Shown: positions 23,361-31,879 of the stretch, piece after piece
How positions within the stretch are numbered: the stretch's first letter is position 1
Layout: each line of letters starts with the position of its first letter
NCBI GenBank assembly: GCA_035628505.1
Contig: DASPJR010000193.1
Location: 1 to 34,064, forward strand
Reading direction: 5' to 3'
DNA length: 34,064 nucleotides
DNA from: DASPJR01 sp035628505
GTDB taxonomy: Bacteria > Planctomycetota > SZUA-567 > H5-PLA8
Program-made: the position numbers and the translations under genes
The notes under the pieces: generated by a model
What the model saw: only the letters and a program-made list of their open reading frames with translations
What the model was told of the DNA's origin: nothing
Databases searched by the model: none

Positions 23361-23759
23361 TTACGCTGACAGCGCAAAGAGCTCGCGCGGGCCGGCGTAG
23401 CTGTCGCCGTAGAAGGCGCGTATCACGCGGATCTGGCCGCAAATCTGCGCGTTGAATTCCGGCAGCTTTTCAGCGGGAACCCACAGTTCGCTGCAGATGG
23501 CGCTGCCGACGATGCGTTCCTCGAATTCGTGCAGATAATTCAGCGGCAATTCGAACGCGGTGACGAAGCCCACGTGGCCGCAGCGCGGATCGGGCGCGTT
23601 CCACTCGCGCGCGATGGATTCTGCATACTGCAGATTTGTCACTGGGTAGAAGATCGGCTGCTCGGGCAGCCGCGGCGGGAACGCCTTGTATCCGGCCTCC
23701 GCAATGAGCTGCATTTCGCGCAGGCCAACGGGACGAAAGAGTGTGCGCACGGTCTGCAT
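23361..23759 (-). CDS. conserved hypothetical protein ('ADP-ribosylation/crystallin J1'-labelled family)
   Basis: A 132-residue soluble protein. Its pattern, LFRPVGLREMQLIAEAG, KAFPPRLPEQPIFYPV, AESIAREWN, HVGFVTAFE, and ELWVPAEKLPEFNAQICGQIRV, matches a small widespread family that databases often label ADP-ribosylation/crystallin J1. I recall the family from sequence pattern only; the label is not an established function. The protein looks complete. It is unlinked to its neighbours by strand or spacing except for the broken lyase-like gene upstream. Confidence 0.75.
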   Translation of the reverse strand: MQTVRTLFRPVGLREMQLIAEAGYKAFPPRLPEQPIFYPVTNLQYAESIAREWNAPDPRCGHVGFVTAFELPLNYLHEFEERIVGSAICSELWVPAEKLPEFNAQICGQIRVIRAFYGDSYAGPRELFALSA

Positions 23760-23836
23760 GGAAGTGGGCCTCTAGATGCAAGGCGTATTTTAAAATCACG
23801 GCGGGCGAAGTCTATAGAAATGTGCGCGGACAGAAG

Positions 23837-23977
23837 CTACTTCGCGAGCTGAAGCTTCTTTCCATCAAAGCTCACCGTCTGGCCCCCGATGATCAGTTTC
23901 TCGCCTTCCATCTTCGCCTCAGGATGCGGCGCTCGCCCAGGCCCCAGACCCAGGCAGGCCCGGCGGTTACATTTTTA
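23837..23977 (-). pseudogene. frameshifted C-terminal remnant of the heparinase/lyase-like gene
   Basis: Beyond the premature stop the minus strand keeps coding for credible protein in other frames. From about 24020 a +1 frame reads ILVTVHMDGGPRAYKNVTAG and on to WVWGLGE. A further shift near 23925 gives EAKMEGEKLIIGGQTVSFDG and on to an orderly TAG at 23837-23839. The two shifts have net opposite sign modulo 3 and are about 95 bases apart. They could be real mutations or sequence errors. Confidence 0.7.
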
Positions 23978-25342
23978 TAAGCACGCGGTCCGCCGTCCAT
24001 GTGAACAGTCACGAGAATCGTCCGCGTCCTGCCAGCGGTTGCGAAAACCAAAGTAGCTGTGCACTGTATCGGCGCGGACCTTCGGTACGATGCCCTCGGG
24101 ATTCTTCGCCTGCTCGCCGATGGGCCAGTTGATCAACGCCAGAATCGCCCGGTGCGGGTAATTGACGCTATCGTATCGATCGGCGTCAGCTTTCCTGACA
24201 ACATTATCATACGTCCAGAGCATCGCCTGCTTCTGCGAATCGGTGAGAAGCCCCATGCCCTGGCTGAACCAGCCGCCATGCGACATGCCGCCCTGCTGCT
24301 CAAGAAAATTCTCCGTGCCGTAGCTGCCGCCCATGCCGCCAACGCGGCAAGGATAGAGAGGCTTTCCGCTCGCGTCCGGAATCAGCTCGTGAATCCAGCG
24401 CAGGCTCAGCCATTGCACGTTCGGGCGGGGCGAGATGAAATCTTTTCCGCCGGCGACTTTCATGGCCTGAAAAAACGGAATAAGCGCTGGGTTCGACGCC
24501 ATATGGCTGGGCCCCTGCCCTTCCGGGAAAAAACCGCCGTCGCCGAACCCCTGCGTCATCGCTTGAATGGCTTTCTTTTCAATCTCGGCGAGATGCTTTT
24601 CTGTCAGTGCGGCATCGGTTCCCGGATCGCCTTTGATGGCTAACAGAGCGATGCCACAGCCGCCAATAATTGAGCCCCAATGATTGCTTGCAGGCATGTG
24701 GCGCGTCTTCAACACCATTTCTTTGAGCGCCATATTGCCCTCTTTGCCGGAATCGCCGGGCGCATAATTCTGTATCGCGCCGGCTACTTTTCTGCGGAAC
24801 TCCTCATCCCACCCTTCGTAGCAAAGATCGTAACCCAGCGCATACCACGCCAGCGACGGTCCAGCCCGCAGCTGCCCACCTGGCACACTCCAGCTGTAGC
24901 GAGCTTCGCCGTCGCGGTCGCGCTGTCCGGCGAATGCTTTTTCGAAGCACTCTTTGCCGAGCTCGGCGTATTTTTTGTCTCCCGTGAGCTGGTAGAGCAT
25001 TCCAAATCCGGCAGCGTGTGAAATGGAGTAGGTCCCTTCAGGGAACTGTGCTTTGGCTTCGTAGGCTTTCCTGGCGGGATTGTAAGTCGCCGGCATGCTC
25101 TCGCCGCCGCCCAGGGTCGCCTTCAGCCGCGAGAGAATGGCTTTGCCTTCCGGCGTTTCGCTGCGTTTTTTGAGTTCCGGGAGATCCGCTTTGCGGAAGA
25201 ACAAGCGGGGGTGCTCGCCGGGAGCGGGAGGAGTAAACCCGGGGACGGGGGCAGGCCAGCTTTCAACGCCGGCCTTTTGCGGCCTCTCTTCTGAAAAGCA
25301 GAGCGCGCATGCAAGCAGCAGCGGTAAGAAACATCGTTTCAT
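23975..25342 (-). CDS. secreted heparinase II/III or alginate-lyase-like protein, C-terminus frameshifted
   Basis: As read, 455 residues with a signal peptide (about 1-17, ending CFSEE). The body is an alpha-toroid typical of polysaccharide lyases: HPRLFFRKADLPELKKR near the start, AAGFGMLYQLTGDKKYAELGKECFEKA, SLAWYALGYDLCYEGWDEEFRRK, and the conserved ASNHWGSIIGGCGIALLAIKGD. A Gly-rich region with FFPEGQGPSHM follows. The last ~20 residues (DSRDCSHGRR and onward) are out of frame; the natural C-terminus continues to 23837 after two frameshifts. Without repair the lyase would lack its C-terminal beta-domain. The specific substrate cannot be assigned. Confidence 0.7.
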   Translation of the reverse strand: MKRCFLPLLLACALCFSEERPQKAGVESWPAPVPGFTPPAPGEHPRLFFRKADLPELKKRSETPEGKAILSRLKATLGGGESMPATYNPARKAYEAKAQFPEGTYSISHAAGFGMLYQLTGDKKYAELGKECFEKAFAGQRDRDGEARYSWSVPGGQLRAGPSLAWYALGYDLCYEGWDEEFRRKVAGAIQNYAPGDSGKEGNMALKEMVLKTRHMPASNHWGSIIGGCGIALLAIKGDPGTDAALTEKHLAEIEKKAIQAMTQGFGDGGFFPEGQGPSHMASNPALIPFFQAMKVAGGKDFISPRPNVQWLSLRWIHELIPDASGKPLYPCRVGGMGGSYGTENFLEQQGGMSHGGWFSQGMGLLTDSQKQAMLWTYDNVVRKADADRYDSVNYPHRAILALINWPIGEQAKNPEGIVPKVRADTVHSYFGFRNRWQDADDSRDCSHGRRTACL

Positions 25343-25416
25343 ACGGCAAATGCCCTCGGGTCCACTAAGTATATGACCCTAGAGCATCAGTGTTACAGAC
25401 CGATTCACCCGCGGCC

Positions 25417-28400
25417 TTATTTCTTTGGAGCGGGCGCGTCGGCTTTCTTGGTCTTCATCGTGAGCAGGTAGCTGACCAGGTCGGCGGCTTCCTGCGGCTT
25501 GAGCAGTTCCGGGAAGTTGTCCGGCATGAAGGAGACGTTCAGCGTCTTGCGTACGCTGATCAGCGCTTTACGGATCTCGGTGGCCTTGCCGGTGGCTTCG
25601 TAAATCACCAGCACTTCGTCGGAATCTTCCTTCACCACGCCACTGATCACCTGGCCGTCGTTGGTCTTCACCATTGTCGGCTGGAAGCCCTCGGTAATGG
25701 CCTTGCTGGGTTCGAAGATGGATTCGAGAATGTTCCGCGCGTCGGCGCGCAGCGCAATATCCGACAGATCGGGGCCCACAGCCACGCCTTTTCCTTCGAG
25801 GTGGTGGCAGTTGTAGCAACCCGGAATATCTTTGCGGAAGAAGATTTCCTGGCCGCGCTTGGGATCGGCCTTCGCCAGCAGCGGCATCACCTGTTCGGCC
25901 TGCGTGCCTACGGTTTCAGTCTGAGCCAGCTCCACGCCAAGCGATTTGGCCAGCGACACAGCCAGTTCCTTGACGTTTTTGTCCGGATCAGTCGCGGCCT
26001 TTTTTGCGATCTCCTCGGCGATCTTCGCGCCCGGCGCTTTCTTCAGGTTCTTCGCGCGTGAAAGCAGCGTCATCGTGGCGCGCCGTGTGGTCATGCTGGT
26101 GCTGTTGAAGGCCGACTGCAGGGCTTTCATGCGCGCTTCGTCGGGACTCCACTCGAACTTCTTCAGCGAGGCCAGAGCGATGAGGCCGCCGTCTCTCTGC
26201 TGAGGCGAAGCGTTTTCGAGCTTGGCGAAAACAAAGCTCGCCAGCGCCTGCTCCTGCGCACTGAGCCCTTCGATCGCCGCGTTCATGACGATCTCTTCTT
26301 TCGAATTAAGCTCGTTCCAGAGGATCTCCAGTGCGGATGCATTCGACGCCATCGCTTTGAGCGTCAGCGCGCGTTCTTCCCCTGCCGTTTTTGGGAGGAA
26401 ATCGTTCAGCCTGGCAAAGCCATCTTTATCCAGCTTCGTGCGGCTCAGGCACTGCAGCACCGCCGCGCGTGTTTCAACGCTCGACTCGCTGAGCAGCGCC
26501 AGGAGCTTGTCGGCGGGTAAATCCTTGCCCAGCTTGGTCAGCCAGAGCACCGCGACTTTCTGTGTCTCCTTATCCTTATCAGAAAGAAGCGTGAGCACGT
26601 CGTCGGACTTCAGGCTGCTTGTTTCAAGCAACGCCAGGAGCGCGGCGCGGCGCACGCCGGCACGCTCGTCTTTGAGCAGCGGCTTGAGTGCATCCGGAGT
26701 CATCAGCTCGCTCATGCTGCGCCAGAGCGAATAGAACGTGAGGCGGTCGGTTTCAGTCGCGGCGGCGGCCTGGATTGCGCTGAGCTGATCCTTTGCCGGC
26801 ATGTGCCAGAGACTCTGTGCCGCTTCGAAGCGCACGCGCGGCTCCTTATCTGTGAGCAGCGCCGCGACGGCCGGGGCTGTCTGGCTCGCCTTGCGGAAGC
26901 TCAGGATGCGGATGGCCTGCAGTCGCTGGTTGAAATTTTTTGAGCTCAGATAGGAGGAAATTACGCTGTCCATGGCTTTGTCGCCAGGGCTCATGCGCCC
27001 CAGCGCCCAGATCGTCCAGGTCTCCTGCCCCGTGGTGAGCTTGCCCGACTCGAGCGCCTGTTGAACCGGCGCTTTCATCTTCTCGGCGCCGCGGCGCACG
27101 ATCTCGTCCTGCGCATTGACGCGCCAGACGGGGATCTGATGCCCCATGTCTTCCATCAGTTCTTCGAATGTCCAGTCTTCGTACTTTTTGCTGCGCTTGG
27201 CGGGGTACCACTTTTCTTTGCTGATCAGCGGCCCCTTGTCGTACCACATGCGGAAAACGCGGCCTTCGTTGAGCTTCGCGTTCTCGTCACGCCCCTTATG
27301 GTAGGGCGCCCATTTCGAACCGTAGGTCGAACCCCAACCGACGACATACAGCGCGCCGTCGGGTCCGGCTTCAACGTCGGTCGGCATAAAGAGCGCGCCT
27401 TTGCCGATCTCTTTGGTCCAGGCGAATTCTTTCAGCGTCGTTTTCATGAGCGCGCCGTCGTATTCCTGGCGGTAGAAATAAACGCGCTCGCCGTCGCTAT
27501 CGCCCATGAAAAAGCCGTTGCGCCATTCGGGCGGGAAGTGCTCTGCCGTGTAGTAAATCACGCCGACCGCCGAGCCATTCGCATGCGGGAAGAGGCCTGA
27601 GATCGGCACGGTGCAGGGATTGTTCTCGCCGCTCCAGCTGTAGCTCCAGGCGTGGCGCTTGCCGTAATGCGCGCCGTGGAACATGTGGAAGACGCGGTCG
27701 GATTCGGGGCCGTCGTCATTGTCTCCGCCGCTCCAGGTGAAAGTATCGTCGAAGGCAATATCCCAGGGATTGCGCATGCCGCGCGCCCAGATCTCCGCAT
27801 TCTTGCCGTCCGGATCGCAGCGGATGACGCCGCCTTCGGTCTGGGTGTTGTACGGTTCGAGGTACTTCGTTTTCCACTCGGCCCTGGTGTACTTTCGCAA
27901 ACTCTGTTCGGCGGGAGCGTCGGACTGTACATGCATCAGGTCGCGCCAGACTTTCGGAGCGTCTTTCGTGCAGGTGTTGTCGCCCTGCGACATATAGAGC
28001 TTGCCATCCGGGGCCCAGTTGAAGCCGTGCAGGCCGTGGCGCAGAGGGCCCAGGTCGGTAAACACATCAACGAATTCATCGGCCGCGTCATCGCCATCCA
28101 GATCGCGGATGATCGTTACCGCAGGCGCGTGACAGACCCACAGATCGTTGCCTTTCCACGCCAGCGCCTGGATGCAGTTGAAGCCTTCGGCAAAAATCTT
28201 GAACTCTTCGGCCTTACCGTCCCCGTCCTTATCGATGCAGATCTTGATAAAGTCCTTGGGCGTGTCGGGCTTGGGCCAGCGGAACTGGGGGCCGCCGCCG
28301 ACGAACATTCTGCCCTTGGCATCAAAAGCCAGGCAGACGGCGTGCAGCAGATCCGGCTCCTTGGCGAAGAACTGAACCTTGAAGCCGTCTGGAACCAGCG

Positions 28401-28494
28401 GCACGGCATCAAGGTCGTACTTCGCGCCCCACGCCGCGAAGGCGTTATGGCTGGCGAGCAGAAGCAGGAGAGCGGCGAGTCCTTTTTTCAGCAT
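25417..28494 (-). CDS. PVC-type membrane-bound dehydrogenase with HEAT repeats and C-terminal CxxCH cytochrome domain
   Basis: A 1025-residue secreted protein with a signal peptide of about 21 residues (ending AFA). Residues about 30-430 form a glucose/sorbosone-dehydrogenase-like beta-propeller: PDGFKVQFFAKEPDLLHAVC, DKDGDGKAEEFKIFAEGF, RHGLHGFNWAPDGKLYMSQG, GMRNPWDIAFD, and GPDGALYVVGWGS. Residues about 480-860 are HEAT-like helical repeats. The C-terminal cytochrome c domain carries Cys893-x2-Cys896-His897 (CYNCHH) and VSFMPDNFPELL, whose Met may be the distal haem ligand. Such proteins are abundant in Planctomycetota and Verrucomicrobiota and are thought to oxidise sugars in the periplasm. 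It is divergent from a gene pair with the same parts split. Confidence 0.92.
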   Translation of the reverse strand: MLKKGLAALLLLLASHNAFAAWGAKYDLDAVPLVPDGFKVQFFAKEPDLLHAVCLAFDAKGRMFVGGGPQFRWPKPDTPKDFIKICIDKDGDGKAEEFKIFAEGFNCIQALAWKGNDLWVCHAPAVTIIRDLDGDDAADEFVDVFTDLGPLRHGLHGFNWAPDGKLYMSQGDNTCTKDAPKVWRDLMHVQSDAPAEQSLRKYTRAEWKTKYLEPYNTQTEGGVIRCDPDGKNAEIWARGMRNPWDIAFDDTFTWSGGDNDDGPESDRVFHMFHGAHYGKRHAWSYSWSGENNPCTVPISGLFPHANGSAVGVIYYTAEHFPPEWRNGFFMGDSDGERVYFYRQEYDGALMKTTLKEFAWTKEIGKGALFMPTDVEAGPDGALYVVGWGSTYGSKWAPYHKGRDENAKLNEGRVFRMWYDKGPLISKEKWYPAKRSKKYEDWTFEELMEDMGHQIPVWRVNAQDEIVRRGAEKMKAPVQQALESGKLTTGQETWTIWALGRMSPGDKAMDSVISSYLSSKNFNQRLQAIRILSFRKASQTAPAVAALLTDKEPRVRFEAAQSLWHMPAKDQLSAIQAAAATETDRLTFYSLWRSMSELMTPDALKPLLKDERAGVRRAALLALLETSSLKSDDVLTLLSDKDKETQKVAVLWLTKLGKDLPADKLLALLSESSVETRAAVLQCLSRTKLDKDGFARLNDFLPKTAGEERALTLKAMASNASALEILWNELNSKEEIVMNAAIEGLSAQEQALASFVFAKLENASPQQRDGGLIALASLKKFEWSPDEARMKALQSAFNSTSMTTRRATMTLLSRAKNLKKAPGAKIAEEIAKKAATDPDKNVKELAVSLAKSLGVELAQTETVGTQAEQVMPLLAKADPKRGQEIFFRKDIPGCYNCHHLEGKGVAVGPDLSDIALRADARNILESIFEPSKAITEGFQPTMVKTNDGQVISGVVKEDSDEVLVIYEATGKATEIRKALISVRKTLNVSFMPDNFPELLKPQEAADLVSYLLTMKTKKADAPAPKK

Positions 28495-28618
28495 GAACGT
28501 GGTGTCCTTTGTGTGGTTCGCAGGCAGCTGGTGCTTTCGAGATGAAGCGTTCTCGCCCGCGCGACTGGAGCACAGGCCGTTCCAACGCTATATCCAACGA
28601 GCTCAGCCAACGTAACGT

Positions 28619-28706
28619 TATACACCAGACTTGCGTTTCGAAAGCACCTAAAACAAAGCGGCCAAAACCGTTTCACCGCGTGAAAATTACGAATAGCTGG
28701 TGTATA
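28619..28706. promoter_or_regulatory. divergent promoter region with paired inverted repeats
   Basis: Perfect 10-bp arms TATACACCAG (28619-28628) and CTGGTGTATA (28697-28706) face each other across 68 bases between the two divergent dehydrogenase genes. Each includes a -10-like TGTATA on its own strand. On the plus strand TATAGA (28703-28708) lies 17 bases after GTGAAA (28680-28685). That hexamer is part of a second palindrome, TTTCAC-CGC-GTGAAA (28671-28685). The layout suggests coordinate control of both genes by one regulator; this is inference. Confidence 0.5.
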
Positions 28707-28767
28707 GAGTGTGGGTCTTACTTTCGTAGAAGAACCCGCTGGCGTAAATTTTTTTCGAGGAGACCAC

Positions 28768-30810
28768 ATGTCGAAATTGTGTTGCCGCGCAATTGTGCCG
28801 GCTCTGGCGCTGTTGATGTCCATGGCCGCTCATGCGGGAATGGCCCCCGATGAGACCGTTAATACCTTTAAGCTCGCCGAGGGATTGGAAGCAAAGCTGT
28901 TTGCCTCTGAGCCCGAGATCGTCAATCCGGTGAGCATGGATATCGATGCGCGCGGCCGTGTGTGGATCGTGGAAGGCGCAAACTACCGCGGCGCCCGCAA
29001 CGTTCGGCCGGAAGGTGACCGCATTGTTATCCTCGAAGACACCGACAAAGACGGCAAGGCCGACAGTATCAAAGTCTTCGCGCAGGATCCGAAGATTTTC
29101 TGTCCACTCGGCATCTGCGTGCTCGGCAATAAGGTCTATGTCGCTCAGTCCCCGAAGATGCTCGTGTGGACCATCGATGCCAGCGGCGACAAGCCGGCCG
29201 GCGAACCGGAAGTGATGTTCAGCGGCTTCAGCGGCGTTAACCATGATCACGGCCTGCACAGCGGCATGTTCGGACCCGACGGCCGCTTTTATTTCAATTC
29301 GGGCAACGACGGACTCTCAGGGGGAAACTTCGACAGGGTCCCGCCTGAAATGGGTGCCAATGCTGAAATCAAGAACAGCAAGGGCGAGCTGCTGGTCGAC
29401 AGCACCGGCAGCCATCCGTTCCCGAAGGGAAAGATCTGGCGCGGACAGCCGAAGCAGAGCGGCCAGGGTTACAAGCAGGGCATGGCGTTCCGCTGCAACC
29501 TGGACGGCAGCGATTTTGAAGTGCTCGGCCACAATTTCCGCAACAACTTTGAAACAACCGTGGACTCATTCGGCAACGTCTGGCAGAGCGACAATGACGA
29601 CGACGGCAACCAGGGCGTGCGCCTCAATTACGTGATGGAAGGCGGCGACTTCGGCTACAGCGGATGGGGCGGCAACGTCATGCGCTACCCGACGCAGTCT
29701 GCGCAGGAAGCTCACTTCAATCAGCGCATGCCGGGCGTGGTGCCCAATCTCTACAACACGGGCGGCGGCTCGCCGACGGGAATCTGCGTTTACGAAGGCA
29801 ATCTCCTGCCTGAGAAATATCACGGCGCGCTGCTGCACACGAACTCGGGCGGGCAGTGGTACGGCTACGTCGGCGCATTCACCACCACCCCGGCCGGCGC
29901 GGGCTGGAAATGCGAACTGACGGAACTGGTCACCAACCCCAAGGACAACTTTTTCAAGCCCGACGACGTCTGCGTTGCGCCGGATGGCGCCGTATTCATC
30001 TCCGACTGGTACGACGGCCAGTCCGGCGGTCACGGTCTGACGGACAAGACCCCCGGCAAGCAGATGGGCCGCATCTACCGCCTGGCCCCGACTGGAAACA
30101 AGCCGGCTCTGCCGAAGCTGGATCTCGACAGCGTCGCCGGTCAGATTACCGCCCTCTGCTCGCCCAACCACGCCACGCGCTACCTCGCTTATACCAAGTT
30201 GGTCAATGGCGGCGCCGAAGCAGAGAAGGCTCTGAAGGAACTGTACTCGTCCTCGAAAAATCAGCGCCACCGCGCCCGCGCGCTCTGGCTGCTGGCACGC
30301 CAGCCCGACGGCAAGACGCACGTCCAGGAAGCGCTGAAGGACAACAATCCGGAAATCCGGGTGACGGCTCTGCGCGCCGCGCGCCTGATCAAGATGGATA
30401 TGATTTCAATCGCCAACCAGATGCTCGAGGACAAGGATTATCATGTGCTCGGCGAAATCGCGGTAGCGATGAACTATCAGCCGACGGACAAGGCAATGCC
30501 GATCCTCGTGGCGCTTGCTGACAAGATCGACCCCAATGCGCCGGAAGCGCCAGTGTTCAATCCGAAGGAACGCGGCAAGAACATGGCCAAGCTGGCTGAA
30601 GAAGAAAAGGAACGACAGGAGCGCTACAAGAACCGCTGGTTCATCGAAGCCGTCGGCATCGGCGCGATTGGCCGCGAGAAGGAACTACTGGAAGCCTGGA
30701 AATCCGGCGGCAAGAACAAGGATCCGAAGCTGGTGGCGGTCATGGAATGGCGCATGAACAAGATCATTCCGGAAGTCGTCAAGCCGGCCACGCCCGCACC
30801 GGCCAAGTAA
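28768..30810 (+). CDS. PVC-type membrane-bound dehydrogenase, propeller plus helical repeats, no haem motif
   Basis: A 680-residue secreted protein. The ATG at 28768 follows GAGGAGA by 6 bases; the earlier in-frame ATG at 28711 lacks such a site. The signal peptide spans about 1-23 (ending AAHAG). The beta-propeller (about 30-440) has LAEGLEAKLFASEPEIVNPV, DTDKDGKADSIKVFAQD, GVNHDHGLHSGMFGPDGRFY, GMAFRCNLDGSDFEVLGHNFRNN cut by a short gap, and VCVAPDGAVFISDWYD. HEAT-like repeats cover about 450-660. Unlike the divergent 1025-residue relative it has no CxxCH; the cytochrome is encoded by the next co-directional gene. Likely a periplasmic sugar or polyol oxidase passing electrons to that cytochrome. 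Confidence 0.9.
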   Translation: MSKLCCRAIVPALALLMSMAAHAGMAPDETVNTFKLAEGLEAKLFASEPEIVNPVSMDIDARGRVWIVEGANYRGARNVRPEGDRIVILEDTDKDGKADSIKVFAQDPKIFCPLGICVLGNKVYVAQSPKMLVWTIDASGDKPAGEPEVMFSGFSGVNHDHGLHSGMFGPDGRFYFNSGNDGLSGGNFDRVPPEMGANAEIKNSKGELLVDSTGSHPFPKGKIWRGQPKQSGQGYKQGMAFRCNLDGSDFEVLGHNFRNNFETTVDSFGNVWQSDNDDDGNQGVRLNYVMEGGDFGYSGWGGNVMRYPTQSAQEAHFNQRMPGVVPNLYNTGGGSPTGICVYEGNLLPEKYHGALLHTNSGGQWYGYVGAFTTTPAGAGWKCELTELVTNPKDNFFKPDDVCVAPDGAVFISDWYDGQSGGHGLTDKTPGKQMGRIYRLAPTGNKPALPKLDLDSVAGQITALCSPNHATRYLAYTKLVNGGAEAEKALKELYSSSKNQRHRARALWLLARQPDGKTHVQEALKDNNPEIRVTALRAARLIKMDMISIANQMLEDKDYHVLGEIAVAMNYQPTDKAMPILVALADKIDPNAPEAPVFNPKERGKNMAKLAEEEKERQERYKNRWFIEAVGIGAIGREKELLEAWKSGGKNKDPKLVAVMEWRMNKIIPEVVKPATPAPAK

Positions 30811-30850
30811 TGTTGTACCGCAGGTATCCTGGCTGCGAGTAACGTCATAT

Positions 30851-30890
30851 GAAAATGGCAGACGGCAATGACCGTTTGCCATTTTCGTTT
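30851..30890 (+). terminator. strong hairpin, probable intrinsic terminator
   Basis: A 15-bp stem (30851-30865 with 30872-30886, one G-U pair) around the loop CAATGA, followed by GTTT. The outer arms GAAAATGGCA / TGCCATTTTC can act in both directions. It lies 40 bases after the dehydrogenase stop, which would separate or attenuate transcription into the downstream cytochrome gene. Confidence 0.7.
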
Positions 30891-30965
30891 CCAGCCCAGA
30901 CATCTTGCCTGGCTGCAGTTGGGAACGGCATTGCAAAATACAGTGCAAAGTTCATAACAGAGACT

Positions 30966-30990
30966 CGCAGGCTGGAAGCCTGCGGTACGG
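30966..30990 (+). repeat. stem-loop repeat, GGA-loop family
   Basis: Perfect 8-bp stem CGCAGGCT / AGCCTGCG around loop GGA, tail GTACGG. The loop and the CGGT-rich tail are shared with 2279-2300 while the stem differs. It lies between the terminator-like hairpin and the cytochrome gene. Confidence 0.6.
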
Positions 30991-31024
30991 TGAAGAGAAC
31001 TCGATTCTGGACGTCGCTACTTAC

Positions 31025-31795
31025 ATGAAACAAACCTTCTGCCTGCTGGTGCTCGTCTTCGCCTGTGCCTCTCTCAAAGCCGGAGACGCCATCGCTGACG
31101 CCGTCAAAACGCTGCTCGATGACACCCTCGACATGATCGAGCGCGACACGGCGGTGAAGACATTGGCACAGACCAAAGACGGTGCACTCGCGCTGATTAA
31201 GCTGGCTGAAAAACAGGAGCTGCCTGACGAGCTGCGTTCGTCAGCAGCCATGGCCTGCGCGGGCTGCCCCGACGAATCCGTGCGCACACTCGCCGCGACA
31301 AAGCTGCCCACTCCCAAGTCCAAAGACGGCAAGCCGCTGCCCTCTATCCAGAAGCTCGCCGAAATGACCGGCGATGCTGCCGCGGGCAAAGCAGTATTTT
31401 TCAACGCACAGGGCGCGAACTGCCAGAGCTGCCATCAGATCGGCGGGCAAGGTAATCAGGTTGGGCCTCCACTTGATGCGATCGGCGAAAAGGGCAAAGA
31501 CATCCTGCTCGAATCCATCATCATGCCGAGCGCCGCGGTGCAGCACGGATTTGAAAATTATCTGGTGAAACTCAAGGCTGGCGGCGTGAAAACAGGGCTG
31601 CTCGTGGATGACGGCGAAGAAAAAATTGGACTGAAGGACGCGCAGGGCGAGTACATCGAAATCGAAACAAAGGACATCGCCAAGAAAGTAAAGCAGAAGA
31701 TGTCGCTGATGCCCGAAGGCCTGGTCAACACCATGACGCTGCAGGACCTCGTCAACCTCGTTGAATACCTCTCCAAGCAGAAAGTGCAGCAGTAG
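31025..31795 (+). CDS. secreted c-type cytochrome (PVC-type, single CxxCH)
   Basis: A 256-residue exported protein with a signal peptide (about 1-19, ending SLKAG). A short helical N-terminal region (about 20-105) resembles a HEAT remnant. The cytochrome c domain starts near 115 (GDAAAGKAVFFNAQGANC), with Cys133-x2-Cys136-His137 as the haem site and GPPLDAIGEKGKDILLESI after it. KQKMSLMPEGL near 235 supplies possible Met ligands. The same domain order (helical repeat then CxxCH) forms the C-terminus of the 1025-residue protein. It lies about 215 bases after the dehydrogenase gene and is probably its electron acceptor. The ATG has no clear ribosome-binding site. Confidence 0.87.
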   Translation: MKQTFCLLVLVFACASLKAGDAIADAVKTLLDDTLDMIERDTAVKTLAQTKDGALALIKLAEKQELPDELRSSAAMACAGCPDESVRTLAATKLPTPKSKDGKPLPSIQKLAEMTGDAAAGKAVFFNAQGANCQSCHQIGGQGNQVGPPLDAIGEKGKDILLESIIMPSAAVQHGFENYLVKLKAGGVKTGLLVDDGEEKIGLKDAQGEYIEIETKDIAKKVKQKMSLMPEGLVNTMTLQDLVNLVEYLSKQKVQQ

Positions 31796-31813
31796 CCCCT
31801 GTTCACTTCTGGA

Positions 31814-31850
31814 AGCGAGAGCGAACGTTGCACTTCATGCACCTCTCGCT
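31814..31850. other. intergenic hairpin
   Basis: Perfect 8-bp arms AGCGAGAG (31814-31821) and CTCTCGCT (31843-31850) with a 21-base loop that has its own TGCA pairing. No T-run follows, so it is a weak terminator candidate or an mRNA structure near the next start. Confidence 0.4.
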
Positions 31851-31879
31851 ATCGTAAGCGGACTGGAGTGAACTCACGC

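Noticed and set aside
27652..28545. 297-codon open frame on the plus strand
   Set aside because: It is antisense to the 1025-residue dehydrogenase gene and runs into the divergent promoter region.
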